Positions 21,755-33,961 are shown, numbered from the stretch's first letter. The stretch: 64,000 nucleotides of DNA from Timema cristinae (GCA_039000515.1 JBCFYV010000012.1:38085407-38149406), one strand, 5' to 3'. Notes: generated by a model not told the origin, from the sequence alone. Made by a program: numbers and translations.

Positions 21755-22425
21755 ATACTGTAGTATTATTACACTAATGTGAGAGGGAATAAATCAATAA
21801 TTGCTAAGTGCGGTGAGAACAATGTGCGAGTAAAAATAGATATTAAAACTACAACAATGACGTTTACAACAAAGCTAATCTTTCTCACGCATGAACTTAT
21901 CTGGTTTTAAAAAAGCCCTATTTTCTTTTTCTTATCGAAACCAAAGTAAACTTGATCTGTGGTTCAATCACTTGGAGATGACGCTCTCTTTGCGCAAGGA
22001 AACGATAGGATTGTTAGAGAGACCTATGTAGTTCCGAGAGTTTCCAAAACTTGGGCGAAGTCTTCTTCTTACCTTCATCGTGGTCGTAACCCAGCTACCT
22101 TCCTCGTTTTACTAGCGGAGAGTCGGGGAGGGCGCAGCGTAACCCATTCAATTAGTACACCTTCTAATATTACACTTCTCTTGGCAGAAACCCTTTTGTA
22201 GTTTGAGCAGGAGTTGTACTAGAAACGGCAAACTTGACGATACTCAAAGTAGGTTTTGGTCGTGTGGTTAGTGCGTCTACCCCGGAGCTATTGAGCCCAC
22301 ATCTTAATATAGATCACCTAACCAACCTGTGAAATTTAAAAAATACTCTTATTTAATGTCGGGATAATCCTTGGTCCAACCGAAACTCGTCTGCTTATTG
22401 AAATAAGGGTATTTGGTTCGATTTG
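21755..22425. other. Unassigned sequence
   Basis: An 80-codon frame near 21959-22201 lies in moderately GC-rich DNA. I do not recognise it. 'gtcgtgtggttagtgcgtct' near 22259 could be a decayed SINE head. Confidence 0.35.
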
Positions 22426-22427
22426 TG

Positions 22428-22490
22428 ATATATATATATATATATATATGTGAATAATATATATATGTTATATATATATATATATATATG

Positions 22491-22533
<43 letters not shown>

Positions 22534-22551
22534 TATATATATATATATATA
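22428..22551. repeat. (TA)n microsatellite with short breaks
   Basis: About 120 bases of alternating TA interrupted by short GTGAATAA and GT breaks. It produces meaningless Ile/Tyr-rich frames on the minus strand. Confidence 0.97.
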
Positions 22552-22554
22552 GGA

Positions 22555-22885
22555 CAATTATTGTCAAACTGAGTTTTCCCTTTCACAATGATTAATTCAC
22601 TGATGGTGGACTGATGTCTGTTCTTAAAACTTATTTGGTTTATAAGTTGTGTGGCCATAAAGCCACAGTATGTTCATAAAGTACGTAATAAAGTCAATAA
22701 TAATAATATGAATAATTATTTACCCTTTTAAAATCTCATTGGCTAGTATGGGGTGATAAATATATGTGTATTGGTTATTGTCTGATTTTAAGAGACATTC
22801 ATAAATTATGGCTCCCTGATTTTGTCATTTTTACCAACTATCCAACCTTCTCTTTTGTATCACCGGGCCAACTAGAGATAATGTG
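22555..22885. other. Unassigned sequence before the satellite
   Basis: No assignment. Confidence 0.4.
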
Positions 22886-22889
22886 CCTG

Positions 22890-25640
22890 GATAGAACTTT
22901 CTTAACACATTGACACACTTAGAGACTAACAAAGGAATGTAGTGGCGATATAGCTTTGGGAGTAGTTTCTGAACATAGCGACACACTTAAATACTAAAAG
23001 AAGAATGGGGCAATGATGTAACCCTGGGAGTAGTTTCTAAACATAGTGACATAATTGAAGACTAACAGAGGAATGAGGCAATGATGTAACCCTGGGAGTA
23101 TTTTCTAGACATAGCGATATAGTTGAAGACTAACAGAGGAATGGGGCAATGATGTAACCCTGGGAGTAGTTTCTAAACATAGCGACACACTTTAAGACTA
23201 AAAGAAGAATGGGGCAATGATGTAACCCTGGGAGTAGTTTCTAAACATAGTGACATAATTGAAGACTAACAGAGGAATGGGGCAATGATGTAGCCCTGGG
23301 AGTAGTTTCTAGACATAGCGATATAGTTGAAGACTAACAGAGGAATGGGGCAATGATGTAACCCTGGGAGTAGTTTCTAGACATAGCGATATAGTTGAAG
23401 ACTAACAGAGGAATGGGGCAATGATGTAACCCTGGGAGTAGTTTCTAAACATAGCGACACACTTTAAGACTAAAAGAAGAATGGGGCAATGATGTAACCC
23501 TGGGAGTAGTTTCTAAACATAGTGACATAATTGAAGACTAACAGAGGAATGGGGCAATGATGTAACCCTGGGAGTAGTTTCTAAACATAGCGACATAATT
23601 GAAGACTAAAAGAAGAATGGGGCAATGATGTAACCCTGGCAGTAGTTTCTAAACATAGTGACATAATTGAAGACTAACAGAGGAATGGGGCAATGATGTA
23701 ACCCTGGGAGTAGTTTCTAAACATAGTGACATAATTGAAGACTAACAGAGGAATGGGGCAATGATGTAACCCTGGGAGTAGTTTCTAGATATAGCGACAT
23801 AGTTGAAGACTAACAGAGGAATGGGGCAATGATGTAACCCTGGGAGTAGTTTCTAGACATAGCGACATAGTTGAAGACTAACAGAGGAATGGGGCATTGA
23901 TGTGACCATGGGAGTAGTTTCTAAACATAGCGACATAATTGAAGACTAAAAGAAGAATGGGGCAATGATGTAACCCTGGGAGTAGTTTCTAAACATAGCG
24001 ACATAATTGAAGACTAAAAGAGGAATGGGGCAATGATGTAACCCTGGGAGTAGTTTCTAAACATAGTGACATAATTGAAGACTAACAGAGGAATGGGGCA
24101 ATGATGTAACCCTGGGAGTAGTTTCTAGATATAGCGACATAGTTGAAGACTAACAGAGGAATGGGGCAATGATGTAACCCTAGGAGTAGTTTCTATATAT
24201 AGCGACATAGTTGAAGACTAAAAGAGAAATAGGGCAATGATGTAACCCTGCGAGTAGTTTCTAAACATAGTGACATAATTGAAGACTAACAGAGAAATGG
24301 GGCAATGATGTGACCATGGGAGTAGTTTCTAAACATAGCGACATAGTTGAAGACTAACAGAGGAATGGGGCAATGATGTAACCCTGGGAGTAGTTTCTAG
24401 ATATAGCGACATAGTTGAAGACTAACAGAGGAATAGGGCAATGATGTAACCCTGGAGTAGTTTCTAGATATAGCGACATAGTTGAAGACTAACAGAGGAA
24501 TAGGGCAATGATGTAACCCTGGGAGTAGTTTCTAGACATAGTGACATAATTGAAGACTAACAGAGAAATGGGGCAATGATGTAACCCTGCGAGTAGTTTC
24601 TAGATATAGCGACATAGTTGAAGACTAACAGAGGAATGGGGCAATGATGTAACCCTGGGAGTAGTTTCTAGACATAGCGACATAGTTGAAGACTAACATT
24701 GGAATGGGGCAATGATGTGACCATGGGAGTAGTTTCTAAACATAGCGACATAATTGAAGACTAAAAGAAGAATGGGGCAATGATGTAACCCTGGGAGTAG
24801 TTTCTAAACATAGCGACATAATTGAAGACTAAAAGAAGAATGGGGCAATGATGTAACCCTGGGAGTAGTTTCTAAACATAGCGACATAATTGAAGACTAA
24901 AAGAGGAATGGGGCAATGATGTAACCCTGGGAGTAGTTTCTAAACATAGTGACATAATTGAAGACTAACAGAGGAATGGAGCAATGATGTAACCCTGGGA
25001 GTAGTTTCTAGATATAGCGACATAGTTGAAGACTAACAGAGGAATGGGGCAATGATGTGACCCTGGGAGTAGTTTCTAGACATAGCGACATAGTTGAAGA
25101 CTAACAGAGGAATGGGGCAATGATGTGACCATGGGAGTAGTTTCTAAACATAGCGACATAATTGAAGACTAAAAGAAGAATGGGGCAATGATGTAACCCT
25201 GGGAGTAGTTTCTAAACATAGTGACATAATTGAAGACTAAAAGAGGAATGGGGCAATGATGTAACCCTGGGAGTAGTTTCTAAACATAGTGACATAATTG
25301 AAGACTAACAGAGGAATGGGGCAATGATGTAACCCTGGGAGTAGTTTCTAGATATAGCGACATAGTTGAAGACTAACAGAGGAATGGGGCAATGATGTAA
25401 CCCTGGGAGTAGTTTCTAGACATAGCGACATAGTTGAAGACTAACAGAGGAATGGAGCAATTATGTAACCCTGCGAGTAGTTTCTAAACATATCGACACA
25501 CTTTAAGACTAAAAGAAGAATGGGGCAATGATGTAATCCTGGGAGTAGTTTCTAAACATAGTGACATAATTGAAGACTAACAGAAGAATGGGGCAGAAAT
25601 ATAGCTCTGGAGAGTAGTTTCTAAACATAGTCACCCTCTT
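22890..25640. repeat. 68-bp satellite, about 40 monomers, higher-order repeats
   Basis: Monomers run 'agtagtttctaaacatagtg', 'acataattgaagactaacag', 'aggaatggggcaatgatgta', 'accctggg'. The edges (22890-23000 and 25560-25640) are most diverged, as expected for the margins of an array. Variant positions define monomer types (ataattgaag/atagttgaag/acactttaag; acagagg/aaagaag; aaacata/agatata/agacata). The rare form 'tgtgaccatggg' recurs at 23901, 24309, 24716 and 25124, that is every 407-408 bases, or six monomers. In the left part the 'cgacacactttaag' type recurs at 272 bases (four monomers). All frames contain stops. Confidence 0.97.
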
Positions 25641-25644
25641 GTAA

Positions 25645-26760
25645 ACAAGGCCGTAATCATGCGGGGGTTTAGGGTTCAACCTCCCCTCCCCTCCGAAATT
25701 TTATGAACAAATATATATGGCTGTATTTATGGTTCAAACAATATAAAAATTAAGGTACAAGCATGGAGCTGTTATATACACAGAGAGGACATTCTTATTC
25801 TGTAGCGTTGCGAGAAAGTGAAGCCAGCCAGCCAGCTACGCCCCCCACGGGGAGACGGATCGAGCCGCTGTACAACCGGCCACCTCGCCAGTCTGTCATG
25901 GAAAGCATAGGGGTAAAAGGGACGCACGCTCACTTGAATTAGAATACAACCAGATTGAGAGCTTTTAGATGTTTTATGTAAGTAGAGTGTAAATGTTGAA
26001 TAAATTTGCGTTAATTTATGTAAAAAACATAAAAGATTACTTTTTGTATTTTGGGTAGTAACAAGCGTCTGAAAATTATGTATATCAATTTTTGAGTACT
26101 GTCGTTTTTTTCATTCATATTAGCTTTGTTTTAACTTACTTAACTTTAGTAAATTGTGATAATAGTAACTGCTATGTACAGAATAGTTTCATTTGGGAGG
26201 GGGGAAATTGTATTTTCTTTCTTGGTAAATTTAGTACAGTAAATATATAACATATAAGTTATATATCGTATAGGTATACATAATCATGACTGTTCGCTGG
26301 GAAATGCAAGCAGCCACGCTCCACCCTGGATGATTCATACCCCCTCATCCCAAAATTCACCGAGTCAAGCGTCAATTCATGCTATCGGAAAGTTTATGAA
26401 TTTTTGAGGTGTTAAATGGAACATATATGAATGAGAAAGGAATACGAAATTATAGCTAAGAAGATATAACCTTATCATGTATTACTCCTTATCAAATAAA
26501 CATGAACATTACTAAAAAATGTAATAGATATCCCTATTTTGAAACAAACTGGTATTTTTTTATTAGAAATATGTTGTAATTACATTTGATTAAAATTATT
26601 TTTAAAACTAATATATTTCGTTTTAAGTTAGTTTGAAAAACGGTAAAATCAGTGTTCAACTTACAATTGTATGTACGTCTATCATTAAACATCTCTGAAA
26701 GCTAGTATCTGCACTATTACCAAATTGCACACACAAGTTTCCATGATAGCTACTTTTGTT
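25645..26760. other. Unassigned; a GC-rich patch near 25.8-25.9 kb
   Basis: The segment 25810-25930 is clearly GC-rich for this window ('ccagccagctacgcccccca', 'gatcgagccgctgtacaacc') but has no ORF. The rest is AT-rich and unassigned. Confidence 0.4.
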
Positions 26761-26764
26761 TATC

Positions 26765-26955
26765 AATGCGTCTTACTACTGGTTTAGATTAAACGCATAT
26801 AGCTATTATAATGATTAAGGAGTAGGAAGGAAGTATTTTATAGGTAATGTACCCACATTTTCATAGAATAAGAGTGGGAAACCATTTAGGATAACTACTC
26901 TAAATAGACCCGACTGAGATTCGAACACCAGTTTCCCTATCATCAGCAGGATAGC
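26765..26955 (-). mobile_element. SINE-A2, diverged
   Basis: Minus strand: decayed tail ('gcgtcttactactggtttag'), body ('aagagtgggaaaccatttag') and B box ('gagattcgaacaccagttt'); part of the head is lost. Confidence 0.75.
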
Positions 26956-27014
26956 TACTTGTGTCACATATAGTCACAATAAAAATAGGTCATTCCTACG
27001 GTAAAAATGTATAT

Positions 27015-27245
27015 TTACTTAATTCAGCGTGTCTGTCTACTGAGATAAAGTTCCCGGGTTCGATTCCCGGTATGGAAGAAAAATGTACCATGGGTGAAAT
27101 GTGGTTTTCCTCTCTCACAGGGATGAATTAACGGCTGGGGACTGGATGTTGTGTCTGTTATAGATTTGAGTTTGTTTATAATTCGTATGCTGATATAATC
27201 ATTCGGTCGAGAAATTGCACGTTTAAATACCTCAAATAAATTAGG
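27015..27245 (+). mobile_element. SINE-C
   Basis: A head with 'gcgtgtctgtctactgagat' and an excellent B box 'ccgggttcgattcccggta', the C body ('gtgaaatgtggttttcc', 'ggctggggactggatgttgt') and the second tail class ('tcattcggtcgagaaattgc' then 'acctcaaataaa'). Confidence 0.92.
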
Positions 27246-27311
27246 TTAAATGATACTCGATACAAAAACATCGCCTGCGCGTAAGAGGCATAAGTGGGGC
27301 TAGCAACAAGA

Positions 27312-27503
27312 ACAGATTTATCTGATTTCCAAACCCTTCCTTCACCTCTGACAAGACATCTTGTGAATGTGGGGAATGCCAGGCCGCCACCATGGTTCGG
27401 ATTCCACGTTAAACTGTAGGTCCTTCATTTCATCTCACAATCACCCTACCATTACACATTAGCGTAAGTGCGTATAACCCGAACGGGTAGTAAGATGTGG
27501 TGC
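27312..27503 (+). mobile_element. SINE-B, head missing
   Basis: Starts at 'aacagatttatctgatttcc', that is, after the tRNA-like head, and runs through body and shared tail to a long (TAA)n. 5' truncation is common when LINE machinery copies an element. Confidence 0.93.
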
Positions 27504-27533
27504 TAATAATAATAATAGTAATAATAATATAAA

Positions 27534-27596
<63 letters not shown>
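27504..27596. repeat. (TAA)n microsatellite, SINE-seeded
   Basis: About 30 TAA units with one GTA and one AAAA break, continuing directly from the SINE-B tail. This is how most (TAA)n runs in the window arise. Confidence 0.97.
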
Positions 27597-27597
<1 letters not shown>

Positions 27598-27599
27598 GT

Positions 27600-28630
27600 T
27601 CAGTTTAACGTCGATGGCTCCACGATGAGAAAACAAACTCTTTTATTTATCTAGCTGCAGAATCATTATTCCAATAACCGTTTTATTTAGAGCTAGCGTT
27701 GCAGTAGTGTTGCCATGGCAACGGCCAGCGTCCGGTGAAGCGGTGATAATCCATGCAGGCTTCCGTCCTCTTTCTATCCTCCACCTCTCCCTTTCTTACA
27801 CAGTGCTAGCGTAGGGGAAAAGGGCTCAAATCCGGGATATTGTACCTCTTTGTAAAAAAAAAAGCACTAAGTACCCTATTTATATAAGATATATTTTTGT
27901 TGACAGTTATAAATAAAAGTTACTAAAACAAATTTCATGTCACTTTTCATAAATAAAATCAATACCTATACAATAATATTAAAAACAAAGTAAAATGATT
28001 CGTATCCAGTTGATAAACCGCCCGAGTCAACTTTCTTACTGGTCCAAATTACAGAGTTTGTAATAAAGCCCAGCGGCAGTTCAGATATTTTATGATTTCG
28101 GCGCAAATATACAGTTCAAGACTTTCTTTAAGAGAACTTAGTTGTTTTTTTTTGCATATAGGTTCATATAATTTTGGTCATATTAAATATATTCCTCTTG
28201 ATCCAGAGACGTATAAATCTCTATCTACAGAATCCGTATCCCTAAGTACGTGGTCCGAATTCCATGTCCGTAAGAAATCGCTACCACAGTATCAGATTGC
28301 TCTGCCTACAGAGTCCTGATCCGTATTCTTACCTAGGTACGTATTCTGTAGAAGTTGGTCAACTTTAACTTTCTAAGGACTAGTATATATGGACCATCAA
28401 TCACAGATAAGGAAAATATGTGCGCACGCATCGAAATAAAACCACCAATGTCAGTGAAAGAATTTGTTATTAATTATAAGTTTGATAGTTCAGATCGTGT
28501 TATAAATATATGTATTGTGATTGTACTTAACTTACATTTCAGGTATATCCTGGCAAGGGTGAATCTAGGGCCTGTTGAGGGGGTGGGGGGTGGATTGGAT
28601 TCCATAAACTAATCGAAATTTAATAATTTC
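27600..28630. other. Unassigned; contains a possible X-box
   Basis: Apart from the X-box at 27709-27722 I see AT-rich sequence. Near 28195-28350 the phrases 'ctacagaatccgtatcc' and 'ctacagagtcctgatccgta', each followed at some distance by 'tacgt', suggest a short degenerate duplication. Confidence 0.4.
27709..27722. promoter_or_regulatory. Perfect palindromic RFX X-box motif
   Basis: The 14-mer gttgccatggcaac fits the X-box consensus GTNRCCNNRGYAAC with two perfect half-sites. RFX factors bind such sites in promoters of cilium genes in animals. The surrounding 27690-27790 is GC-richer and not in any repeat that I recognise. No downstream exon is visible, so function is not shown. Confidence 0.4.
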
Positions 28631-28632
28631 AA

Positions 28633-28840
28633 TCTATACTAATATTATAAAGAGGAAAGATTTGATTTTTTGTTTTTTTGTTTGTAATGATTAAACTCGA
28701 AAACTACTGGACCGATTTTAAAAATGCTTTCACCAATATAAAGCTACATTATTAGCGAGTAGCAGAGGCTATATTTTATTTTGAAAATTTAATTTATTCC
28801 TTATAAAAATGTCGATAGTATATTTATATAGTCGTTGAAA
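28633..28840 (+). mobile_element. Helitron-like 5' end
   Basis: 'tctatactaatattataaag' followed by 'aggaaag', a T/G-rich stretch, then 'actactggaccgatttt', 'tttcaccaat' and 'agctacattattagcgag' is the typical opening of animal Helitrons, which begin with TC and insert between A and T (the preceding base is a; the flank is aa). The 3' end (a hairpin plus CTRR) was not found and no Rep/helicase frame is present. Confidence 0.6.
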
Positions 28841-28854
28841 AAAAAAAGTTGTTG

Positions 28855-29140
28855 AAGGGAAAGTGGGGTTGGTGAAGGGGGTGAGGGGTAGGGGTGAGGA
28901 AAGAGAAATCGATGTAGTGACGAGGAACGCAAAAAAAAAAAAAATATTGGGGAAACGAGGGTAGTAAATGAAAGCGGAGGAAGCTGAAAAATTAATTTGA
29001 TTTTAACAATTTGTTTGATTGGTGTATACACAATTCCTTTCGCGCCTAGAGCAAATAAAATTATAGAGGAATGAGATGAAAATAGGAGGGAGGATAAAAA
29101 GAGGGAGGGGGCTATATAGTGATGGTAGGACTGTATTTAA
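28855..29140 (+). other. Purine-rich tract
   Basis: The plus strand is strongly purine-rich ('gggaaagtggggttggtgaa', 'agggaggataaaaagaggga'). It probably belongs to the Helitron-like element. The complementary pyrimidine frame on the minus strand is low complexity. Confidence 0.6.
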
Positions 29141-29144
29141 AAAA

Positions 29145-30425
29145 AGTAAAAAAGTTTTGTTTTTATATTGACATGATGGATGATTTGAAACTTTGTTTTA
29201 CAGGATTCTTTACAATATTTTTTTACGGGGAAGGGGGCTAGTTATTAATATTTTCAATAATAATAATATTGCCTTTTCCCTCTCTCACATTTCCAATGCA
29301 TGTTTATAGCCTTTGTGTTAAATAAACTCAAACCAAGGACACACGCACGATCCTTCTTCTGCTTCCCTTCGTGGTGCTAGTATCAGCAGTCAAAGGTTTT
29401 ATTCTGGGAGTTGTCATTGTCACGAATTAATTTACTTGAATGTGCATTAGAGCTAAGTTGAAAAAGTTATTGTTTAGCCCATGTAGGAGATATGGCAAGG
29501 CATATGATATCTTCATAACAAGAGTTAAGTCACTTATACAACATTGTTGTATTTGTTTATATATATATATATTTTTAAATGTAAGATGCAGAGAGGGGAG
29601 TGATCAACTTTTCCCTCCCCCTGGATTCGCTAATATTCTGGACGTTTTTTTTTTTTTCAAAATGTTGTTTAATAGATTCTTTTATTTATTTATCAGCTGA
29701 CTGTTTGGCGGTTGCTCCTTACTATAGACGATTTTTTTTCGAAGAGTTTTATTGGACGAAGTCTCTGACCATCTCATTGGTTGAAACGGTCACGTAATTA
29801 AGAATACTAATGGTGCAGACGCAAATAAAATTTCTAAGTACCGCTCGCACTTCAATACAATGCAAAATGTAATTAAATCTACACTTTATCTATTGTCGTT
29901 GTAAAGCCTAAAAACTTTCTACAGCATTACAAAATCCTTTTTTAACAAGGTTATTTTTATATATATTGGAATATAATCTTGATTAGAAAGATTTTATTAT
30001 TCAGACTTTTTAATTGTGGGTGGTTTTGAGCGATGGGGCGGTTGGTATCCCCTGATCAATTCCTCTATTAATAAGAAAATAATCTTGTAAAAGAGCTGGT
30101 TTATTACTCAAAGAAGGTATTTATTATCTTGACGGACTGTACTTGACTCATTTAAACAGCCATGATTTAGTGGCTTCACTTTTAATTACAGTAGCGTCAG
30201 CGGTCGTAATATAATCATTTTTACTATATCATGCCATGTCTTTTAATTAGCTATACTAATTAAATGGTTTATTATGTCAGTATAAAATCTATTTAAAGAG
30301 GCTTACATTTTGACAGTGAGTAGATAAAAGAATCAGTACAGTCAGGTTAGAGATGAGTGTAAAATAAGGTAGTAATAGCACGGGAGTATGTTTATTTATG
30401 TTAGGTGAACATTATGTTGATCGTG
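29145..30425. other. Unassigned AT-rich stretch
   Basis: Overlapping 86- and 65-codon frames near 29440-29797 have no recognisable domain. No repeats are named. Confidence 0.4.
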
Positions 30426-30429
30426 ACCC

Positions 30430-30620
30430 CAACATTACTGGTCACAGGAAAATCTGGAATATAATTCTGGCTAGGTGTACTGAGGGTGGTATTTTATCTA
30501 TTTTCCCACGTTTCCTCCACCTGTATATCATCTAAATGATCCCTTCATAAACTCAACCCTATTAGTTTGATTAAATGCTGATAACTCAAAGGGGTAGTGA
30601 GACTAAGTGCTAAAATAAAA
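30430..30620 (+). mobile_element. SINE-A2, diverged
   Basis: Body landmarks ('ggtgtactgagggtgg', 'cccacgtttcctccacctg') and a decayed shared tail ('aaaggggtagtgagactaag') in the plus orientation; the head is weak. Confidence 0.65.
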
Positions 30621-30624
30621 CTCC

Positions 30625-32220
30625 ATGAGCGGTGTGTGGGAGATCCTGCAGATGCTTTACAACTCGTCATAATTATGATCAGCTTTCTATTCTACACTCT
30701 GGATGGTCTTGTGAAATTGCTCTTCATCAAAACAACTTTTACAAATATTATAAGAAACCTTTTAAGGTATAGTGCCTTTGGACTTTCTTAGGCATACTTA
30801 ATTTACTCTTATATTTTAGCAAGCTTACTTTCCTTTTTCCAATTTTGACGTAGCTTAATTGATAGAGCCATAATGGAGCCCATCATTGTAAAACTGTAAT
30901 CTTTAACTTAAACAGAGTGTATATTAAGAGGGCTGCCAAGGTAGCTGAGATAGTGCCAATCAGATGTTGCGCTTAGGTTAAATATTTACAAAACCTTTAA
31001 TAGAGCGCTAGCTTGAGGTTACTGGAATGAACCTAAAACTATTTTATACAACCCTATACATATATAGACTGGTGAGTACAGTTTAAAAGTGGAAATTTTC
31101 AAATATAAAAACTTCTAAAAATACACAGGTTTTGTTTTATCGACGTAAATGTCCATAAAACAAAAGATAACTGGAGTAGAAGCACACAATAGTTCTTTTT
31201 CGATTCGCATGCCTTAATACAATAAAGAGCTCAAAACACCAAATTTATTGGCATTTGTATTTTCCTCCTCCCCTATTTGTTATCCTACTGCCGGAAAGTT
31301 CAACCCAGTAATGTTATAAACCCATTTGGGTTTGTGGCATTTATGGATTTTTGTTAGATTGTTCTAGCTCCTTAAAGATAGGGTTTTCTTGACGCGACCG
31401 TGACCGCTATAGTTCAGGAGGTGAGTCACGGTACAATGGGATAATATGTTTTCCTGGAAGCGACTGGCGATAGCCAATTGTGTATCATTTTCTGTGAAGT
31501 GCAGATCGCTATTCAGTTTCAAATTTTTTTTCAGTGGGTTTTCTTTAATTAAATTTACGTGTTTTCTTTGTTATTTGTTAGCCTGAAGTATGGCATTAAG
31601 TCAAAGTTGGGCCCGGTACACTGGGGAAAATATATCTAAATTTTGAGTGATGCTTTGCCACCTGTTCAATCAAATTCTCATCTTCTTCTAGGAAGAAACC
31701 TTTCACCATTTTCTTGATTAAAATACATGGAAATCCTTGCTTAATTTTATAGTATATGAATAGTAAGTGCTAATATCGCTTCTGCGCTTGCGTCTGTATT
31801 TAAACATAAGCATAAGTCTACATGATAGCTACTGGTTTTACCAAAAATTGTCATAACACTGATAACGTAAATTCAGTCCTTAGTTATGTACAAAAACATC
31901 ATCCTTTGATCAGGGCATATATCTCAGTGATCGTTGAAAAGTTACATTCTTTAACCACTTCTTCATCCCCTGGGGACAAAAGAACCAACCGTAGCTTGGA
32001 AATGTTCGCCAGTAATGGTCACGGTTAGAAAGGACGAGTTCATTCAGCCTTCATTAACTCGAGACTTGGAGGGAAGATTAAAAATAAAATGTCAAAGATA
32101 TTTCATGTTGAACGTTCTTCGCCACAGGCTTTTAGCTAAGTTTTAAGGATGGGCATATCATGTCCGTATCGCATCGTATCGGATTGGTATGTATTTTAAC
32201 TTTCTTGCTACATTTAGTAG
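30625..32220. other. Unassigned sequence
   Basis: No confident repeat. 'taaggatgggcatatcatgt' at about 32139 resembles the start of some hAT elements (compare 36085), but no partner end was found. A 68-codon frame near 31822-32028 is not recognised. Confidence 0.4.
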
Positions 32221-32224
32221 ATAT

Positions 32225-33960
32225 TTAAGTATTTTGATAGTAAAAAATAAATAATTCTAGATTTTGATAGATACGTTCTATGAAGCCGAAAAAGCAATTT
32301 TCGTAAATTCGTTTGTTTGTCTGTTAATCGGCCTAAATCTGAAACTATTTTACCGATCGAGCTAGAACTTGGAATATAAGGTGTTCATAAGATCACCAAG
32401 AAGTTTTTTTTGGAATCATCCATCCAACTCTAAAATTAGGTATGTTTACAATTAGCTAAAAGAGAAAAAAAAATTATTCTCTCAAAATCGGCTCTAACGA
32501 TTTGGTTAAAATTCGTATTTAGGCCTTTTTTAACATTACAAACAAAATGGTCCATCTCAATTGCCAAGGAAAATTGCCTCTATGGTAACTACATACTTAA
32601 CATAAGCGGATAATTATTTCAAATTTGTATTATATCTCCGCAACTATTTGAGATACGAATGAACTTAACATTGCAAAGTTGTATGACTGTTAAAGATAAT
32701 AAAAAAAACTTTTATTTGAAGGAATACGTTATAAAAACAATATTTTACAAGTTATAGACACATATTTTTTTTAAATGTAGCTTTGGAATATGGAGAATTG
32801 AAAAGACACAGAACAAAAAATATGTTTCTGTGACAGCGTATATTTTTTGCATGTAGCCCTATGATCTTTAGTTAAAGATGCGATGTTCAATGTTTACAAA
32901 TATATTTATAGAACAATTTATATTGTTTCGTTTCACTTATCTTATGATATTAGGCAGAAATTGGTTTATATATATATGGATTCCGTCCGTTTGTGCACTC
33001 AGTTGTAGTTATACACAGGAGCTAGGTCAGTTCTGTCAAACTTGTGACCCATGGGCCTTTTTATGAACGCGAACTTTTCATCTTATTAAAGACTTTTTAG
33101 AAATATACCATTTGTGATAGTTAAATTTGTAAATTGGTCGTTATTTCGGTAAAACTAGCAAGTGAGGTTGGTGTGCTGAATTTGTACCCTTTACTCAATT
33201 CAATAAAATTGTTAAATTTGGCAAATAATATGTTGGCAAATTTTGGCAACGTGTGAAAAGTGGATTTTCTTAAGACGATAAACAAACAGACGAGTGATAA
33301 CTGCTTGCGGCCACGCATTCTTCTTTCATTATTAAAGTGGCTTCTACACAAGGTTTAAAGTCTAATATTCCTTCCCTTACTAAACAAAAGAGTTTTAATT
33401 TCCTGGGAAACATTAGAGTCTATTTTAAATTCGATCTAAAAAAACTCATGGTGTCAGCCCGCATGCGAGCTATACCAACCCAGCGGCCAACGTATATTGA
33501 CGAATTGACTAATATAGTGCCAACATATGTGGATAGAGTGTCAAGTGGTCAGCACAATGAACCCTCCACCCATTAATCTCAGTTTTATAGACCGGAACAG
33601 TTTTTTTTAAAATATATTCTCCTCATTTGTCCTCACGAGGCTGAGTTCTTGATAAGTTTATTTTTATAGTAATAATAATTTTAAAATTGATTTGATTTAT
33701 GAAAACGTAATAAAAATTTTTAGTTTTCTGAAATGTGGCCCTTGTGATAAGATGAGTTTACACCCTTGAGCTAGGTATTGTTTTGTTTCAATTTTTAAAT
33801 GATTTTAATTGTTTTATGATTTCCTTTCCTTTTCATATATTTTTTAAATAGTCTTCCTACATGGGGACATGTATGTTACCCCCTAGTTTCCGAGCTATAA
33901 GCAAATTGCTCCACTTCAAGGTATAGGATCGAGGAAATCTGTGTGGTGCGCCGTATCATT
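32225..33960 (+). repeat. Family H, copy A, split by a hAT element
   Basis: Shares with 43735-45115 an ordered series: 'gtattttgatagtaaaaaa', 'tttgtttgtctgttaatcgg', 'atcggctctaacgatttgg', 'gtatttaggcc', 'aaaatggtccatctcaa', 'tgagatacgaatga', 'cattgcaaagttgtatg', 'acttttatttgaagg', 'gtttctgtgaca', and far downstream 'tgcgccgtatcatt'. It is not one of the SINEs and has no ORF. Superfamily unknown; the start resembles a Helitron-type leader. Confidence 0.6.
33028..33768. mobile_element. hAT-like element, 741 bp, perfect duplication
   Basis: The left end 'cagttctgtcaaacttgtga' plus 'cccatgggcc' pairs with the right end, whose reverse complement is 'caagggtgtaaactcatctt' plus 'atcacaagggcc'. This is the widespread hAT form CAGGGGTGTCAAACTCA. 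The octamer agctaggt flanks it exactly (33020-33027 and 33769-33776). Two frames inside (76 codons minus, 79 plus) show no dimerisation or DDE motif, so it is non-autonomous. Confidence 0.92.
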
Positions 33961-33961
33961 A

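Noticed and set aside
22349..22567. ORF rich in Ile and Tyr
   Set aside because: Translation of a TA microsatellite.
27430..27636. Poly-Tyr ORF
   Set aside because: Translation of the (TAA)n tail of a SINE-B.
32139..32200. hAT-like left end ('taaggatgggcatatc')
   Set aside because: No matching right end or octamer duplication could be found.
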